Shown piece after piece: positions 26,751-33,722 of a stretch of DNA of 39,473 nt (within the stretch, counting starts at the first letter, position 1; the number at the start of each line of letters is the position of its first letter). The DNA lies in NCBI GenBank assembly GCA_017483805.1, contig JAFUUL010000108.1, positions 1-39,473 of the forward strand, read 5' to 3'. The notes beneath the pieces are model-generated. The model was not told where the DNA came from. It worked only from the letters and a program-made list of their open reading frames with translations, and made no database searches. Source of the DNA: Prevotella sp. (GTDB taxonomy: Bacteria; Bacteroidota; Bacteroidia; Bacteroidales; Bacteroidaceae). The translations under genes were made by a program, and so were the position numbers.

Positions 26751-27697
26751 TTCTTCACGATTTCCACCACCGACTCTACGGCACCCACCGTATAGAAGTG
26801 GATGTCGTTCACGCCGCGGTCGTAGAGTTCGCGGCACTGCTGCGTCGTCCACTCGATGCCCAGTCGGCGGGCGTCCTCGTCGGTGTGGCATTTCACTATT
26901 TCGCGGGCCAGCGGCTCGGGTATATCACAGTGGAACGTGCGGGGCACCACCGTCAGTTGGCTCAACTTAGCCATCGGCTTGATGCCGGGAATGATGGGGA
27001 TGGTGATGCCCATCTGACGGGCCCGCTCCACAAACGAGAAGTATTTCTCGTTGTCGAAGAACAACTGGGTCACGGCATACTGCGCCCCCAGTTGCTGCTT
27101 TTCCAGCAGATACTGCATGTCGCGCTCCAGGTTGGGGGCCTCCTCGTGCTTCTCCGGATAGCAGGCAACGCCGATGTCGAACCGCGGGCCGGGGTTCTTG
27201 ATGGGCGAGCCGTCGGCAAAGAAGCCCTCGTTGAACCGCTGCACCTGCCGAATCAGATCGGTGGTGTGGGCGTGTCCGCCAGGCGTCGGCTTAAACACGC
27301 GGTCGTCCTTGGCCTTGTCGCCGCGCAGCAGCAACAGGTCGGTGATGCCCAGAAACTGCAGGTCGAGCAGTTCGTACTCGATATCCTCGACGGTGGCTCC
27401 GCTGCAGATGACGTGCGGCTGCACCGTCACCCCGAAGCGCTGCTGGATGGCAGCGGCCACGGCGATAGTGCCCGGACGGCGGCGCACGCGCTGACGCTCA
27501 AAGCGTCCGTCGCCCAGTTCCTGATAGACATACTCACTATGATGAGTGGTGATATTGATGAATGCAGGGTTCAGTTCGCACAACTTCTCAATGTCGCGAA
27601 ACAGCCCTTCCGTGCCCGTCCCTTTCAGCGGGGGCAGCACCTCAAACGAGAACTGATGCTCGTTGCTATTGTCTTTTACTAGTTTTGCTACGGCCAT
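26732..27697 (-). CDS. metF: Methylenetetrahydrofolate reductase
   Basis: MetF reduces 5,10-methylene-THF to 5-methyl-THF for methionine synthesis, using FAD. The 321-residue protein has the TIM-barrel signatures FSFEVLPPLKG, INITTHHSEYVYQ, THDLIRQV-type HTTDLIRQV, GVACYPEKHEEAPN, AVTQLFFDNEKYFSFV and IPIIPGIKPM. The ATG at 27697 is chosen because the promoter element lies at 27707-27714; a longer in-frame start at 27736 would be upstream of it. Its C-terminus is encoded by the heptamer repeat. It is the first gene of metF-holB-ricT-gldH. Confidence 0.94.
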   Translation of the reverse strand: MAVAKLVKDNSNEHQFSFEVLPPLKGTGTEGLFRDIEKLCELNPAFINITTHHSEYVYQELGDGRFERQRVRRRPGTIAVAAAIQQRFGVTVQPHVICSGATVEDIEYELLDLQFLGITDLLLLRGDKAKDDRVFKPTPGGHAHTTDLIRQVQRFNEGFFADGSPIKNPGPRFDIGVACYPEKHEEAPNLERDMQYLLEKQQLGAQYAVTQLFFDNEKYFSFVERARQMGITIPIIPGIKPMAKLSQLTVVPRTFHCDIPEPLAREIVKCHTDEDARRLGIEWTTQQCRELYDRGVNDIHFYTVGAVESVVEIVKKLRIKS

Positions 27698-27706
27698 AAT
27701 AGGATG

Positions 27707-27714
27707 CAAAGTTA
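27707..27714 (-). promoter_or_regulatory. Bacteroidetes -7 promoter element (TAACTTTG) of metF
   Basis: Minus-strand TAACTTTG only 9 bp from the metF ATG, implying a leader of a few bases. A second TAACTTTG 83 bp upstream sits in a palindrome (27768-27798). Confidence 0.65.
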
Positions 27715-27767
27715 CGAAAAGTTGAGAGCAAAACAAAAGAATTTATTCTTTTTTTTGCCGAGACGGA

Positions 27768-27798
27768 GTAACTTCGCCGATTTTATCGGCAAAGTTAC
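27768..27798 (-). promoter_or_regulatory. 31-bp palindrome with embedded minus-strand promoter element
   Basis: GTAACTTCGCCGA (27768-27780) and TCGGCAAAGTTAC (27786-27798) are inverted copies with one mismatch around the loop TTTTA. The right arm contains TAACTTTG on the minus strand (27797-27790). It could be an upstream metF promoter under an operator, or a leader hairpin. Confidence 0.45.
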
Positions 27799-27897
27799 AA
27801 AAAAAAACTTGGCAAGCGTCAGGTTTTCACATTTTTTATACCTCTACCTGCCCGTGTTTCGCCTAAAAACGCCGTCCTCGTCTGCGCAATCTGTCGA

Positions 27898-28029
27898 TTC
27901 CAGGCTTCGGAATGTTTTATTCCAAGGCCTGGAACATTTCCTTCCAAGGCCTGGAACAATTTGTTCCAAGGCTTGGAACATTTTATTCCAGGGGGTGGAA
28001 CATTTTGTTCCAAGGCCTGGAACAAACAC
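27898..28029. repeat. Six tandem 22-bp palindromic units (TTCCAAGGCCTGGAACA core)
   Basis: Units start at 27898, 27920, 27942, 27964, 27986 and 28008, each exactly 22 bp. All but the diverged first keep TTCCA, a 5-base centre and TGGAACA. Within units TTCCA pairs with TGGAA; between units GGAACA pairs with the next TGTTCC or a near match. There are no spacers. Confidence 0.92.
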
Positions 28030-28106
28030 CTGCTTCAGTCACCCAAAAACCATTTCCGGCATTTTTTGAACGAAAAAGAGCAACTTTTTTAGTGAAAATA
28101 TGTAAA

Positions 28107-28182
28107 ATCTATCACATCTATCACCACATCTGTCACCCCTCAAACCCCGATAAACACAGGGAAAGTGACAGATGTGACAGAT
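28107..28182. repeat. 9-bp repeat cluster, direct and inverted (ATCTGTCAC / GTGACAGAT)
   Basis: ATCTATCAC at 28107-28115 and 28116-28124, ATCTGTCAC at 28128-28136, then GTGACAGAT twice at 28165-28173 and 28174-28182, followed by TTTTT. The arms can form a laddered hairpin that would look like a terminator on the plus strand, though no plus-strand gene precedes it. Confidence 0.75.
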
Positions 28183-28244
28183 TTTTGAAGAAAAAAAACT
28201 TTTTGTGTGGGGCGTTCTGATGCAAAAGACGGAACTTGGTAAAC

Positions 28245-28276
28245 AATGAGGTCACAGCCTGGGCTGTGACCTCATT
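28245..28276 (-). terminator. Strong hairpin after the GH51 gene
   Basis: A perfect 15-bp inverted repeat (AATGAGGTCACAGCC and its complement) with a 2-base centre lies 16 bp beyond the GH51 stop. The following minus-strand sequence has only a short T run, so termination or 3'-end protection are both possible. Confidence 0.65.
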
Positions 28277-28292
28277 GGGATGGCGATTGGGT

Positions 28293-30299
28293 CTATTTCT
28301 GAATCTTGTACAGACGGAACGACATGGCGGGCACCTGGTCGTTGAGCGTGGTCTGCTTCTGGTCGGCCGTGCAGGCGACGGTGCCAGCCACGGGCTTGAT
28401 CTTCTCCGGCTGATCGAGCGTGTTCTCGTCGTCCATCGAACCGCTGTGGCTCAGCGTCAGCGTCGTGGCGGTGCGCTCACCCTTCATGCCCAGCAGACGG
28501 AGTGTGACGGGCTGCGACTGCTTGGAGGTGTTGACCACCTTCACGATGACCTCGCCAGTCGTCTTGTCGAACACGCTGGAGGCAAAGAGGCCGTCCTGCC
28601 CGTCGAGTCCGGCCACGGGCTGCTTGTCCATGGTCAGCGAGAGCACGTTGGTGCCTTTGTTCTGGGCATAGAGTTGCTGCACGTAGTAACTCACCGACTT
28701 GAACATACGCAGGTTGTCGTACCAGATCATGTCTGGGCGCCACTGCCAGCCGTCCACATGGGCGAAGAGGGGGGCGTAGGTGGCCATCTCCACAATGTCG
28801 GCATTGCGCTCCAGACCCGTCATGAAGGCAGCCTCGTAGAGCGAGGTCTCATAGTGGTTCCACTTCTTGCCCTTGCCGTGGCAGGCATACTCGCCGGCAA
28901 ACACCTTCGGGCCCTTGCGGTCGTAGGAGTCGTAGCGCATGGCACCACAGTTGCCGTAGCGCTCCTTGGCATCGGGCGTGGCCAGGAACCAGTTCTCAGG
29001 ACGATAGAAGTGCTCGTCCACCAGGTCGGCCTTCTGAGCACGCATGGCCTCCCAGCCCTTCTCAAATTTCTTGCCTTCGGAGTCAGGGCCGCTGGTGCCC
29101 ACAATCCGGATGTCGGGATATTTTTCGCGGACAGCCTTCACGAAGGGCTTCAGACGCTCAAAGTAGGGCTCTTCCCACTGCTCGTTGCCTATGCCGATGT
29201 ACTTCATGTTGAAAGGTTCGGGGTGGCCCATGTCGGCACGCACCTTGCCCCACTTCGAGTCAACGGGGCCGTTGGCAAACTCAATCAGGTCGAGGCAGTC
29301 GTCGATGAAGGGCTGCAGTTCGTCCATCTTGGCGTGGGCATCCAGACCGTTCTGGAACTGACAGGCCAGGCCGACGCTCAGCACGGGCAGCGGCTCGGCC
29401 TTGATGTCCTCGCAGAGTTGGAAGAACTCGAAGAAGCCGAGGCCGTAACTCTGGTAGTAGTCAGCGTAGTAGCGATAGTCGAAGGTGTCCTCCCAGCGGT
29501 TCTTGTTCAGCGGGCGGTTCTCCACCGGGCCCACCGTGTTCTTCCACTGGTAGCGCGTGTCCAGCGTGGTGCCCTCGACGATGCAGCCGCCAGGGAAGCG
29601 GAACACGCCGGGGTGCATATCCTCCAGGGCCTGAGCCAGGTCGCGGCGCAGACCGTTCTCGCGGCCTTTGTAGGTGTCGACGGGGAAGAGCGACACATGC
29701 TCCAGGCAGACGGGATTGCCGCTGGAGAGGAAGATGCGCAGGTTGGCCTTAGGCTCAGTGCGCGCCGACTTGATGGTGACGGTGTACTTCTGCCATTCGG
29801 CCGAAGTGACGTCGAGCCGCACCTCCGAGAAGTTCTGCCGCTCGTACATGGCCTGCTCATTAATAAGTTGTACGCGTATCTGCGAGTTGCCTTTCGGTGC
29901 CTTGGCCCAGACGGAGAAGCGGTACTCCTTGTCCTTCTCCACGCCAATGCCGAAGTAGCCCTCGTTCTGCAGGCCGGTGCGACGCTCGCGGTGGCCGGGG
30001 TCGCTCAGCACCACGTAGTGCGGACAACGCTCGAAGGGGCCGTCGTCCTTCAGTTCCACGTTGCCGAAGACCCGCCAGCCCATGTAGGCCTGGGGAAACT
30101 CGAACGAGCGGTTCTTGACCAGTTCGCCATAGAGGCCGCCGTCGGCAGCAAAGTTGATGTCCTCAAAGAAAAGGCCATACATGGTCGACGATACGGGAGC
30201 CCCCGCTTTCTTGGTGTTTACGTCCATCGTGTGCTGGGCCTGAGCCGCCATCGATGCCGTGAGTGTCATTGCAAGAGTGAATAGTTTCAGATTCATCAT
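28293..30299 (-). CDS. Secreted GH51 alpha-L-arabinofuranosidase
   Basis: A 668-residue exported enzyme that removes alpha-L-arabinofuranosyl side chains from arabinan or arabinoxylan. The signal peptide ends near MAAQAQ (about 22). The N-terminal region has the carbohydrate-binding-like insert seen in Bacteroidetes GH51 enzymes (about 75-210). The barrel follows with VFRFPGGCIVEG, the acid/base Glu373 in IGIGNEQWEEP and the nucleophile Glu470 in VFAGEYACH. A C-terminal beta domain ends the protein. Start codons at 30299 and 30296 are adjacent. A consensus promoter lies at 30355-30362 and a hairpin at 28245-28276. Confidence 0.94.
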   Translation of the reverse strand: MMNLKLFTLAMTLTASMAAQAQHTMDVNTKKAGAPVSSTMYGLFFEDINFAADGGLYGELVKNRSFEFPQAYMGWRVFGNVELKDDGPFERCPHYVVLSDPGHRERRTGLQNEGYFGIGVEKDKEYRFSVWAKAPKGNSQIRVQLINEQAMYERQNFSEVRLDVTSAEWQKYTVTIKSARTEPKANLRIFLSSGNPVCLEHVSLFPVDTYKGRENGLRRDLAQALEDMHPGVFRFPGGCIVEGTTLDTRYQWKNTVGPVENRPLNKNRWEDTFDYRYYADYYQSYGLGFFEFFQLCEDIKAEPLPVLSVGLACQFQNGLDAHAKMDELQPFIDDCLDLIEFANGPVDSKWGKVRADMGHPEPFNMKYIGIGNEQWEEPYFERLKPFVKAVREKYPDIRIVGTSGPDSEGKKFEKGWEAMRAQKADLVDEHFYRPENWFLATPDAKERYGNCGAMRYDSYDRKGPKVFAGEYACHGKGKKWNHYETSLYEAAFMTGLERNADIVEMATYAPLFAHVDGWQWRPDMIWYDNLRMFKSVSYYVQQLYAQNKGTNVLSLTMDKQPVAGLDGQDGLFASSVFDKTTGEVIVKVVNTSKQSQPVTLRLLGMKGERTATTLTLSHSGSMDDENTLDQPEKIKPVAGTVACTADQKQTTLNDQVPAMSFRLYKIQK

Positions 30300-30354
30300 G
30301 TTGCTTTATTTAGTTAGTAATTGATTCTGGACAGGAAAAATCCTTCTTCTCGTG

Positions 30355-30362
30355 CAAAATTA
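30355..30362 (-). promoter_or_regulatory. Bacteroidetes -7 promoter element (TAATTTTG) of the GH51 gene
   Basis: Minus-strand TAATTTTG, 55 bp before the first ATG. It is divergent from the receiver-protein promoter at 30407-30414. Confidence 0.6.
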
Positions 30363-30406
30363 GTTAAAAGTTTCAAAAGAAGCAAGGGAATGCCAAAGAA
30401 AAGCAT

Positions 30407-30414
30407 TACTTTTG
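30407..30414 (+). promoter_or_regulatory. Bacteroidetes -7 promoter element (TACTTTTG) of the receiver gene
   Basis: TACTTTTG 29 bp before the ATG at 30444. An AAAGGAG stretch at 30428-30434 is one of the few Shine-Dalgarno-like sites in the window. Confidence 0.6.
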
Positions 30415-30443
30415 TAACTAATTAACTAAAGGAGCAACTAATT

Positions 30444-30797
30444 ATGAAGAAGATTCTAGTAGCAGAAGACAACGACAGCAACTATATCCTGATGACCTAC
30501 ATCCTCAGGAAGAGTTATGAGTATGTGAGGGCCTGCAATGGTCAGGAGGCAGTAGACATGGTAGAGGCCGGCGGCATCGACCTGGTGCTGATGGACATCA
30601 AGATGCCCGTGATGGACGGGCTGGAGGCCACAAAGGCCATCAAGGAGAAGCATCCCGACCTGCCCGTCGTGGCCCTGACGGCCAATGCCTTCGAGAGCGA
30701 CCGCCAGTTGGCCATCGCGGCTGGCTGCGACGACTTCCTGTCGAAGCCCGTCAGCAGCGAGAAGTGTCTGGCGACCATTGCCAAGTTTTTAGCGTAA
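30444..30797 (+). CDS. Stand-alone response-regulator receiver protein
   Basis: A 117-residue protein made of one CheY-like receiver domain with no output domain. Key residues are Glu8-Asp9 (VAEDND), the phospho-acceptor Asp51 in VLMDIKMPVMDG, Thr79 (VVALTANAF) and Lys101 in DDFLSKPVS. The sequence is closest in style to receivers of hybrid histidine kinases. No kinase is adjacent, so its phosphodonor is unknown. It probably acts by protein contact in a phosphorelay. It precedes the small secreted protein by 16 bp. Confidence 0.92.
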   Translation: MKKILVAEDNDSNYILMTYILRKSYEYVRACNGQEAVDMVEAGGIDLVLMDIKMPVMDGLEATKAIKEKHPDLPVVALTANAFESDRQLAIAAGCDDFLSKPVSSEKCLATIAKFLA

Positions 30798-30813
30798 TGA
30801 CTTAACACGGTAT

Positions 30814-31191
30814 ATGCTTATGAAAAGATTGTTTTTCTTATTGGCGTTCATGGCAGGCCTGTTCACGGCTCATGCTGACAACTACGCCTATCTGACCTTT
30901 GAGACCACGAGCGGTGAAAAGGTGTCTGTAGAGGCATCGTCGCTCACGATCACTTTCTCTGGCACGACGCTGAACGCCGGCAGCCAGTCGTTTGCGCTCT
31001 CGAATCTGAAGAAGATGTACTTCTCGTCTGCTGACGAGACCACAGACCTCAAGGCCCTGACTGTGGCTGACTGGAGCGACGTGACGGAAATCTACGACCT
31101 GAACGGTCGGAAGGTGAGCAAAGACGGGCTCCGGAAGGGCATCTATGTGGTAAAGAGCAAAAAGGGAACCTACAAGATTGCCGTCAAGTAA
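30814..31191 (+). CDS. Small secreted protein with a sorting-domain-like C-terminus
   Basis: A 125-residue exported protein (signal peptide about 1-21, cut after AHA). After the signal it has a short beta-rich module (YLTFETTSGEKVSVEASSL, FALSNLKKMYFSS). The C-terminus reads IYDLNGRKVSKDGLRKGIYV and ends KGTYKIAVK. These two modules usually occur at the ends of large Prevotella secreted proteins, the second like the type IX secretion sorting domain. Here they make up the whole protein. A second ATG at 30820 is equally likely. It follows the receiver gene by 16 bp and ends at a strong hairpin. The function is unknown. Confidence 0.7.
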   Translation: MLMKRLFFLLAFMAGLFTAHADNYAYLTFETTSGEKVSVEASSLTITFSGTTLNAGSQSFALSNLKKMYFSSADETTDLKALTVADWSDVTEIYDLNGRKVSKDGLRKGIYVVKSKKGTYKIAVK

Positions 31192-31210
31192 GACGGCAGT
31201 ATGGCGCAAT

Positions 31211-31258
31211 AAAGGAATGGGTGTTGTAACCTTCAACAGTTACAACACCCATTCCTTT
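31211..31258. terminator. Bidirectional terminator, 20-bp perfect stem
   Basis: 31211-31230 and 31239-31258 are exact inverted copies around the loop CTTCAACA, beginning AAA and ending TTT. It separates the convergent small secreted protein gene and the GH127 gene. Confidence 0.88.
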
Positions 31259-31280
31259 GTATCGGCGAGGCCACATTTTC

Positions 31281-33707
31281 TTACCTCACGCTCCATTCGA
31301 ACAAGCCTGCCGAGTTGTCAGCGGGCAGCACAATCTCCAGGCGCAGAGCCTTTGTGCTGACAGGATCGAAATTGACGGTGCAGGCACTGCCTTTCTCGGT
31401 GGGATAGCCGTCGGCACCCTTCACCGGCTGCCACTCTCCCTGTGCATCCTGATACAGAATGCGCCACGACTGCGGAACGCGGCATCCTCCCCAGGGCCCG
31501 TCGTCGTACCAATAGACCGTTGCGCTCTGCACGGTGCTCTGCTGCGGGAATTCGTAGGTGAGCCACTCCGTAGTGCCATTCTTGGGCCACCAGTGAGTGT
31601 AGGGCACAGAACGGTCGTTCTCGTCCTTGGGCACCAGGCGGTCGTTGATGGAAGAGATGGCCGGTATCCGTGAAGAACTGCCTACCTTACTCTCGGAGGC
31701 GAGCGTTGCCGGTTGCGACGGGTTGGTGGCCTTCAGGTCTTGCGGCAGCCACACACGCATCTTGCCAGAGCCGCGATGGCACCAGGCATAGTATGGAATC
31801 AATGTCAGGCGATGGTCTGTGGTTTCCAGTTTGCCCTGTTTGTTGAAGTCGAGCGCCTGCGCATCGGTGGTCAGCGTCCAGACGGTCGTGCCTGCCACTT
31901 CTCCCTTGCCCAGAGTGAACTGCGGCTCTTGGTTAATGAGCGTTCCCATGATGTCGAAGTCGTTGTCAGGATGCTCGGCACAATAGACCAGCGGGCCACG
32001 CTCTACGCTGACCATGCCACGATCGGCCTCCACCTTGTTGTTGGCACGGACGGTGCGTGGCTCCATGTCGAAGTGGATCTGCACCTTGTCGCCTTTCTGC
32101 CATTTGCGGGAGATGGTGTAGTAGCCGTCCTCTGTGAGGCTGGCCGTTGCGTCCTGACCATTCACCTGAATGGTATAGCCTAAGCGTTTGCCGTCAGAAT
32201 ACTGGTAGAGGTTGGAGGGGACTACCTGGTTGCGCACCCAGCCCGGCACGCGAATCTTCATAGCAAACTCGCCGGCAGCGTTTCTGTCTACGCAGACGGT
32301 GATGTCGCCATTCCAGGGATAGTCTGTCGCCTGCGTCAGACTGACTTTCTTGCCCGCCACAGTCAGGTTGCTGCTGTTGGAGAGGAACAGGTTGACATAG
32401 ACATTCTTGTCCTTCACAGCATAGATATAGCCAGGCAGGGAGGGAATGAAGCGGCAGATGTTGCTGGGGCAGCAGGCACAGCCGAACCAGGGCTGGCGCT
32501 GGTGCTGGCCCATCGACTCCAGGGGATTGGGATAGAAGAAGCCGCCACCATCGAGTGAGACGCCGGATATCAGTCCGTTGTAGAGCGTGCGTTCCAGCAC
32601 GTCGTAGTATTTCGACTCACCATGCAGCAGGAAGAGACGGTAGTTCACATAGACATTGCCGATGGCGGCACACGTCTCGCAGTAGGCGCTCATGTTGGGC
32701 AACTCATAGTTGCTGCCGAAGGCCTCGCCACTGGAAGTGGCTCCGATGCCGCCGGTGATGTAGAGTTTGCGGGTGACGATATTGTCCCAGATGGCATCGA
32801 TGGCCTTGATGTAGTCCTGGTCGCCGGTGAGGGCTGCCACGTCGGCCATGCCGGCATACATGTAGGCAGCGCGCACGGCGTGTCCCACGGCCTCGTCTTG
32901 TTCTACGACAGGCTTGTGAGCCTGAGAGTATTCATGCACGATGGTGGTCTTTCCGCGGTAGTCGAGGAAGAACTTGGCTTCGTCCAGGTATTTCTTGTCG
33001 CCAGTCACCAGATAGAGTTTGGCCAGAGCCATCTCGGCTATCTGATGGCCCGGCACCACGCAAGACTGGCCGGGGTTGGGTCCCACTTCGCGGCACACCA
33101 CATCGGCATAGCGGATGGCGATGTCGAGGAACTTGCGGCTGCCCGTGGCCTGATAGTGGGCGATGGCACCTTCTACCATGTGACCCAGGTTATACAGTTC
33201 GTGGCTCAGGTCTTCCTCCTTGCTCCAGCGTTTGTCACCAGCCCATTCGTGAGGCTGTTGCGGATTCTGTGTGCGTGAAGTGTAAAGATAGCCGTCAGGC
33301 TCTTGTGCCGAGGCGATGACATCGAGCACGGAGTCGATGTACTGCACCAGTTTCTTGTCGGGGTAGGTCTGCAGGATGTAACTGGCCCCCTCAATCGTCT
33401 TGTAGGGGTCGGTGTCGTCGAAGGCCAGCCCGCCCACCTTGAACACCTTCGAGGGGTCTTTCAGGTGCTGGGCAGCATTCGAGAAGTTGGTGTAGCGTCC
33501 AGTCTCCTCACATTTGGAGAAAGCAAGCGGAATGGTCACTTTGCGACTGGCTTCTAGTCGTTGGCCCCAGAAGGTGCCCGGGGTTACTTTCACGCTGGTG
33601 AATGGCACAGGGCTGATGGGGTAACCATGCGACTGCTGTTGCTCCTTGGCTGCTGAAGCGGGCAGCATCATGGCTGCGGTCAGCGATAAGACAATAAGTT
33701 TTCTCAT
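31281..33707 (-). CDS. Secreted GH127 beta-L-arabinofuranosidase-like enzyme
   Basis: An 808-residue exported protein of GH127 (formerly DUF1680), which releases beta-L-arabinofuranose. The signal peptide ends near PASAAK. The (alpha/alpha)6 barrel spans about 35-430. The Zn-coordinating set matches the HypBA1 enzyme: Glu344 and Cys346 in CETCAAIGN, then Cys412-Cys413 in FGCACCPSN, one being the catalytic nucleophile. A beta domain and a C-terminal discoidin-like domain (from about 680, VPYTHWWPKNGTTEWLTYEF) follow. The ATG at 33707 is preferred over a TTG three codons upstream. It starts 15 bp after the GH97 stop, so the two are co-transcribed. Confidence 0.92.
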   Translation of the reverse strand: MRKLIVLSLTAAMMLPASAAKEQQQSHGYPISPVPFTSVKVTPGTFWGQRLEASRKVTIPLAFSKCEETGRYTNFSNAAQHLKDPSKVFKVGGLAFDDTDPYKTIEGASYILQTYPDKKLVQYIDSVLDVIASAQEPDGYLYTSRTQNPQQPHEWAGDKRWSKEEDLSHELYNLGHMVEGAIAHYQATGSRKFLDIAIRYADVVCREVGPNPGQSCVVPGHQIAEMALAKLYLVTGDKKYLDEAKFFLDYRGKTTIVHEYSQAHKPVVEQDEAVGHAVRAAYMYAGMADVAALTGDQDYIKAIDAIWDNIVTRKLYITGGIGATSSGEAFGSNYELPNMSAYCETCAAIGNVYVNYRLFLLHGESKYYDVLERTLYNGLISGVSLDGGGFFYPNPLESMGQHQRQPWFGCACCPSNICRFIPSLPGYIYAVKDKNVYVNLFLSNSSNLTVAGKKVSLTQATDYPWNGDITVCVDRNAAGEFAMKIRVPGWVRNQVVPSNLYQYSDGKRLGYTIQVNGQDATASLTEDGYYTISRKWQKGDKVQIHFDMEPRTVRANNKVEADRGMVSVERGPLVYCAEHPDNDFDIMGTLINQEPQFTLGKGEVAGTTVWTLTTDAQALDFNKQGKLETTDHRLTLIPYYAWCHRGSGKMRVWLPQDLKATNPSQPATLASESKVGSSSRIPAISSINDRLVPKDENDRSVPYTHWWPKNGTTEWLTYEFPQQSTVQSATVYWYDDGPWGGCRVPQSWRILYQDAQGEWQPVKGADGYPTEKGSACTVNFDPVSTKALRLEIVLPADNSAGLFEWSVR

Positions 33708-33722
33708 ATATGTCAATTGTTT

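Larger units (their letters stand above)
27715..28292. other. 578-bp intergenic region rich in repeats and dyads
   Basis: No gene is supported. It contains a 31-bp palindrome with an embedded promoter element (27768-27798), six 22-bp palindromic tandem units (27898-28029), a 9-bp inverted/direct repeat cluster (28107-28182) and a 15-bp-stem hairpin (28245-28276). Short open frames across it follow the repeat and cycle through frames, so they are not credible genes. Confidence 0.7.

Noticed and set aside
27737-27756. A/T-only inverted repeat (AAAAGAA/TTCTTTT) as a terminator
   Set aside because: The stem has almost no GC pairs and no plus-strand gene precedes it.
27898-28029. CRISPR array
   Set aside because: The 22-bp units are contiguous with no unique spacers, and no cas gene is nearby.
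27704-28220. Small proteins encoded across the 22-bp repeats
   Set aside because: The unit is not a multiple of three, so the open frames are by-products of repeat composition; they have no promoter or homology.
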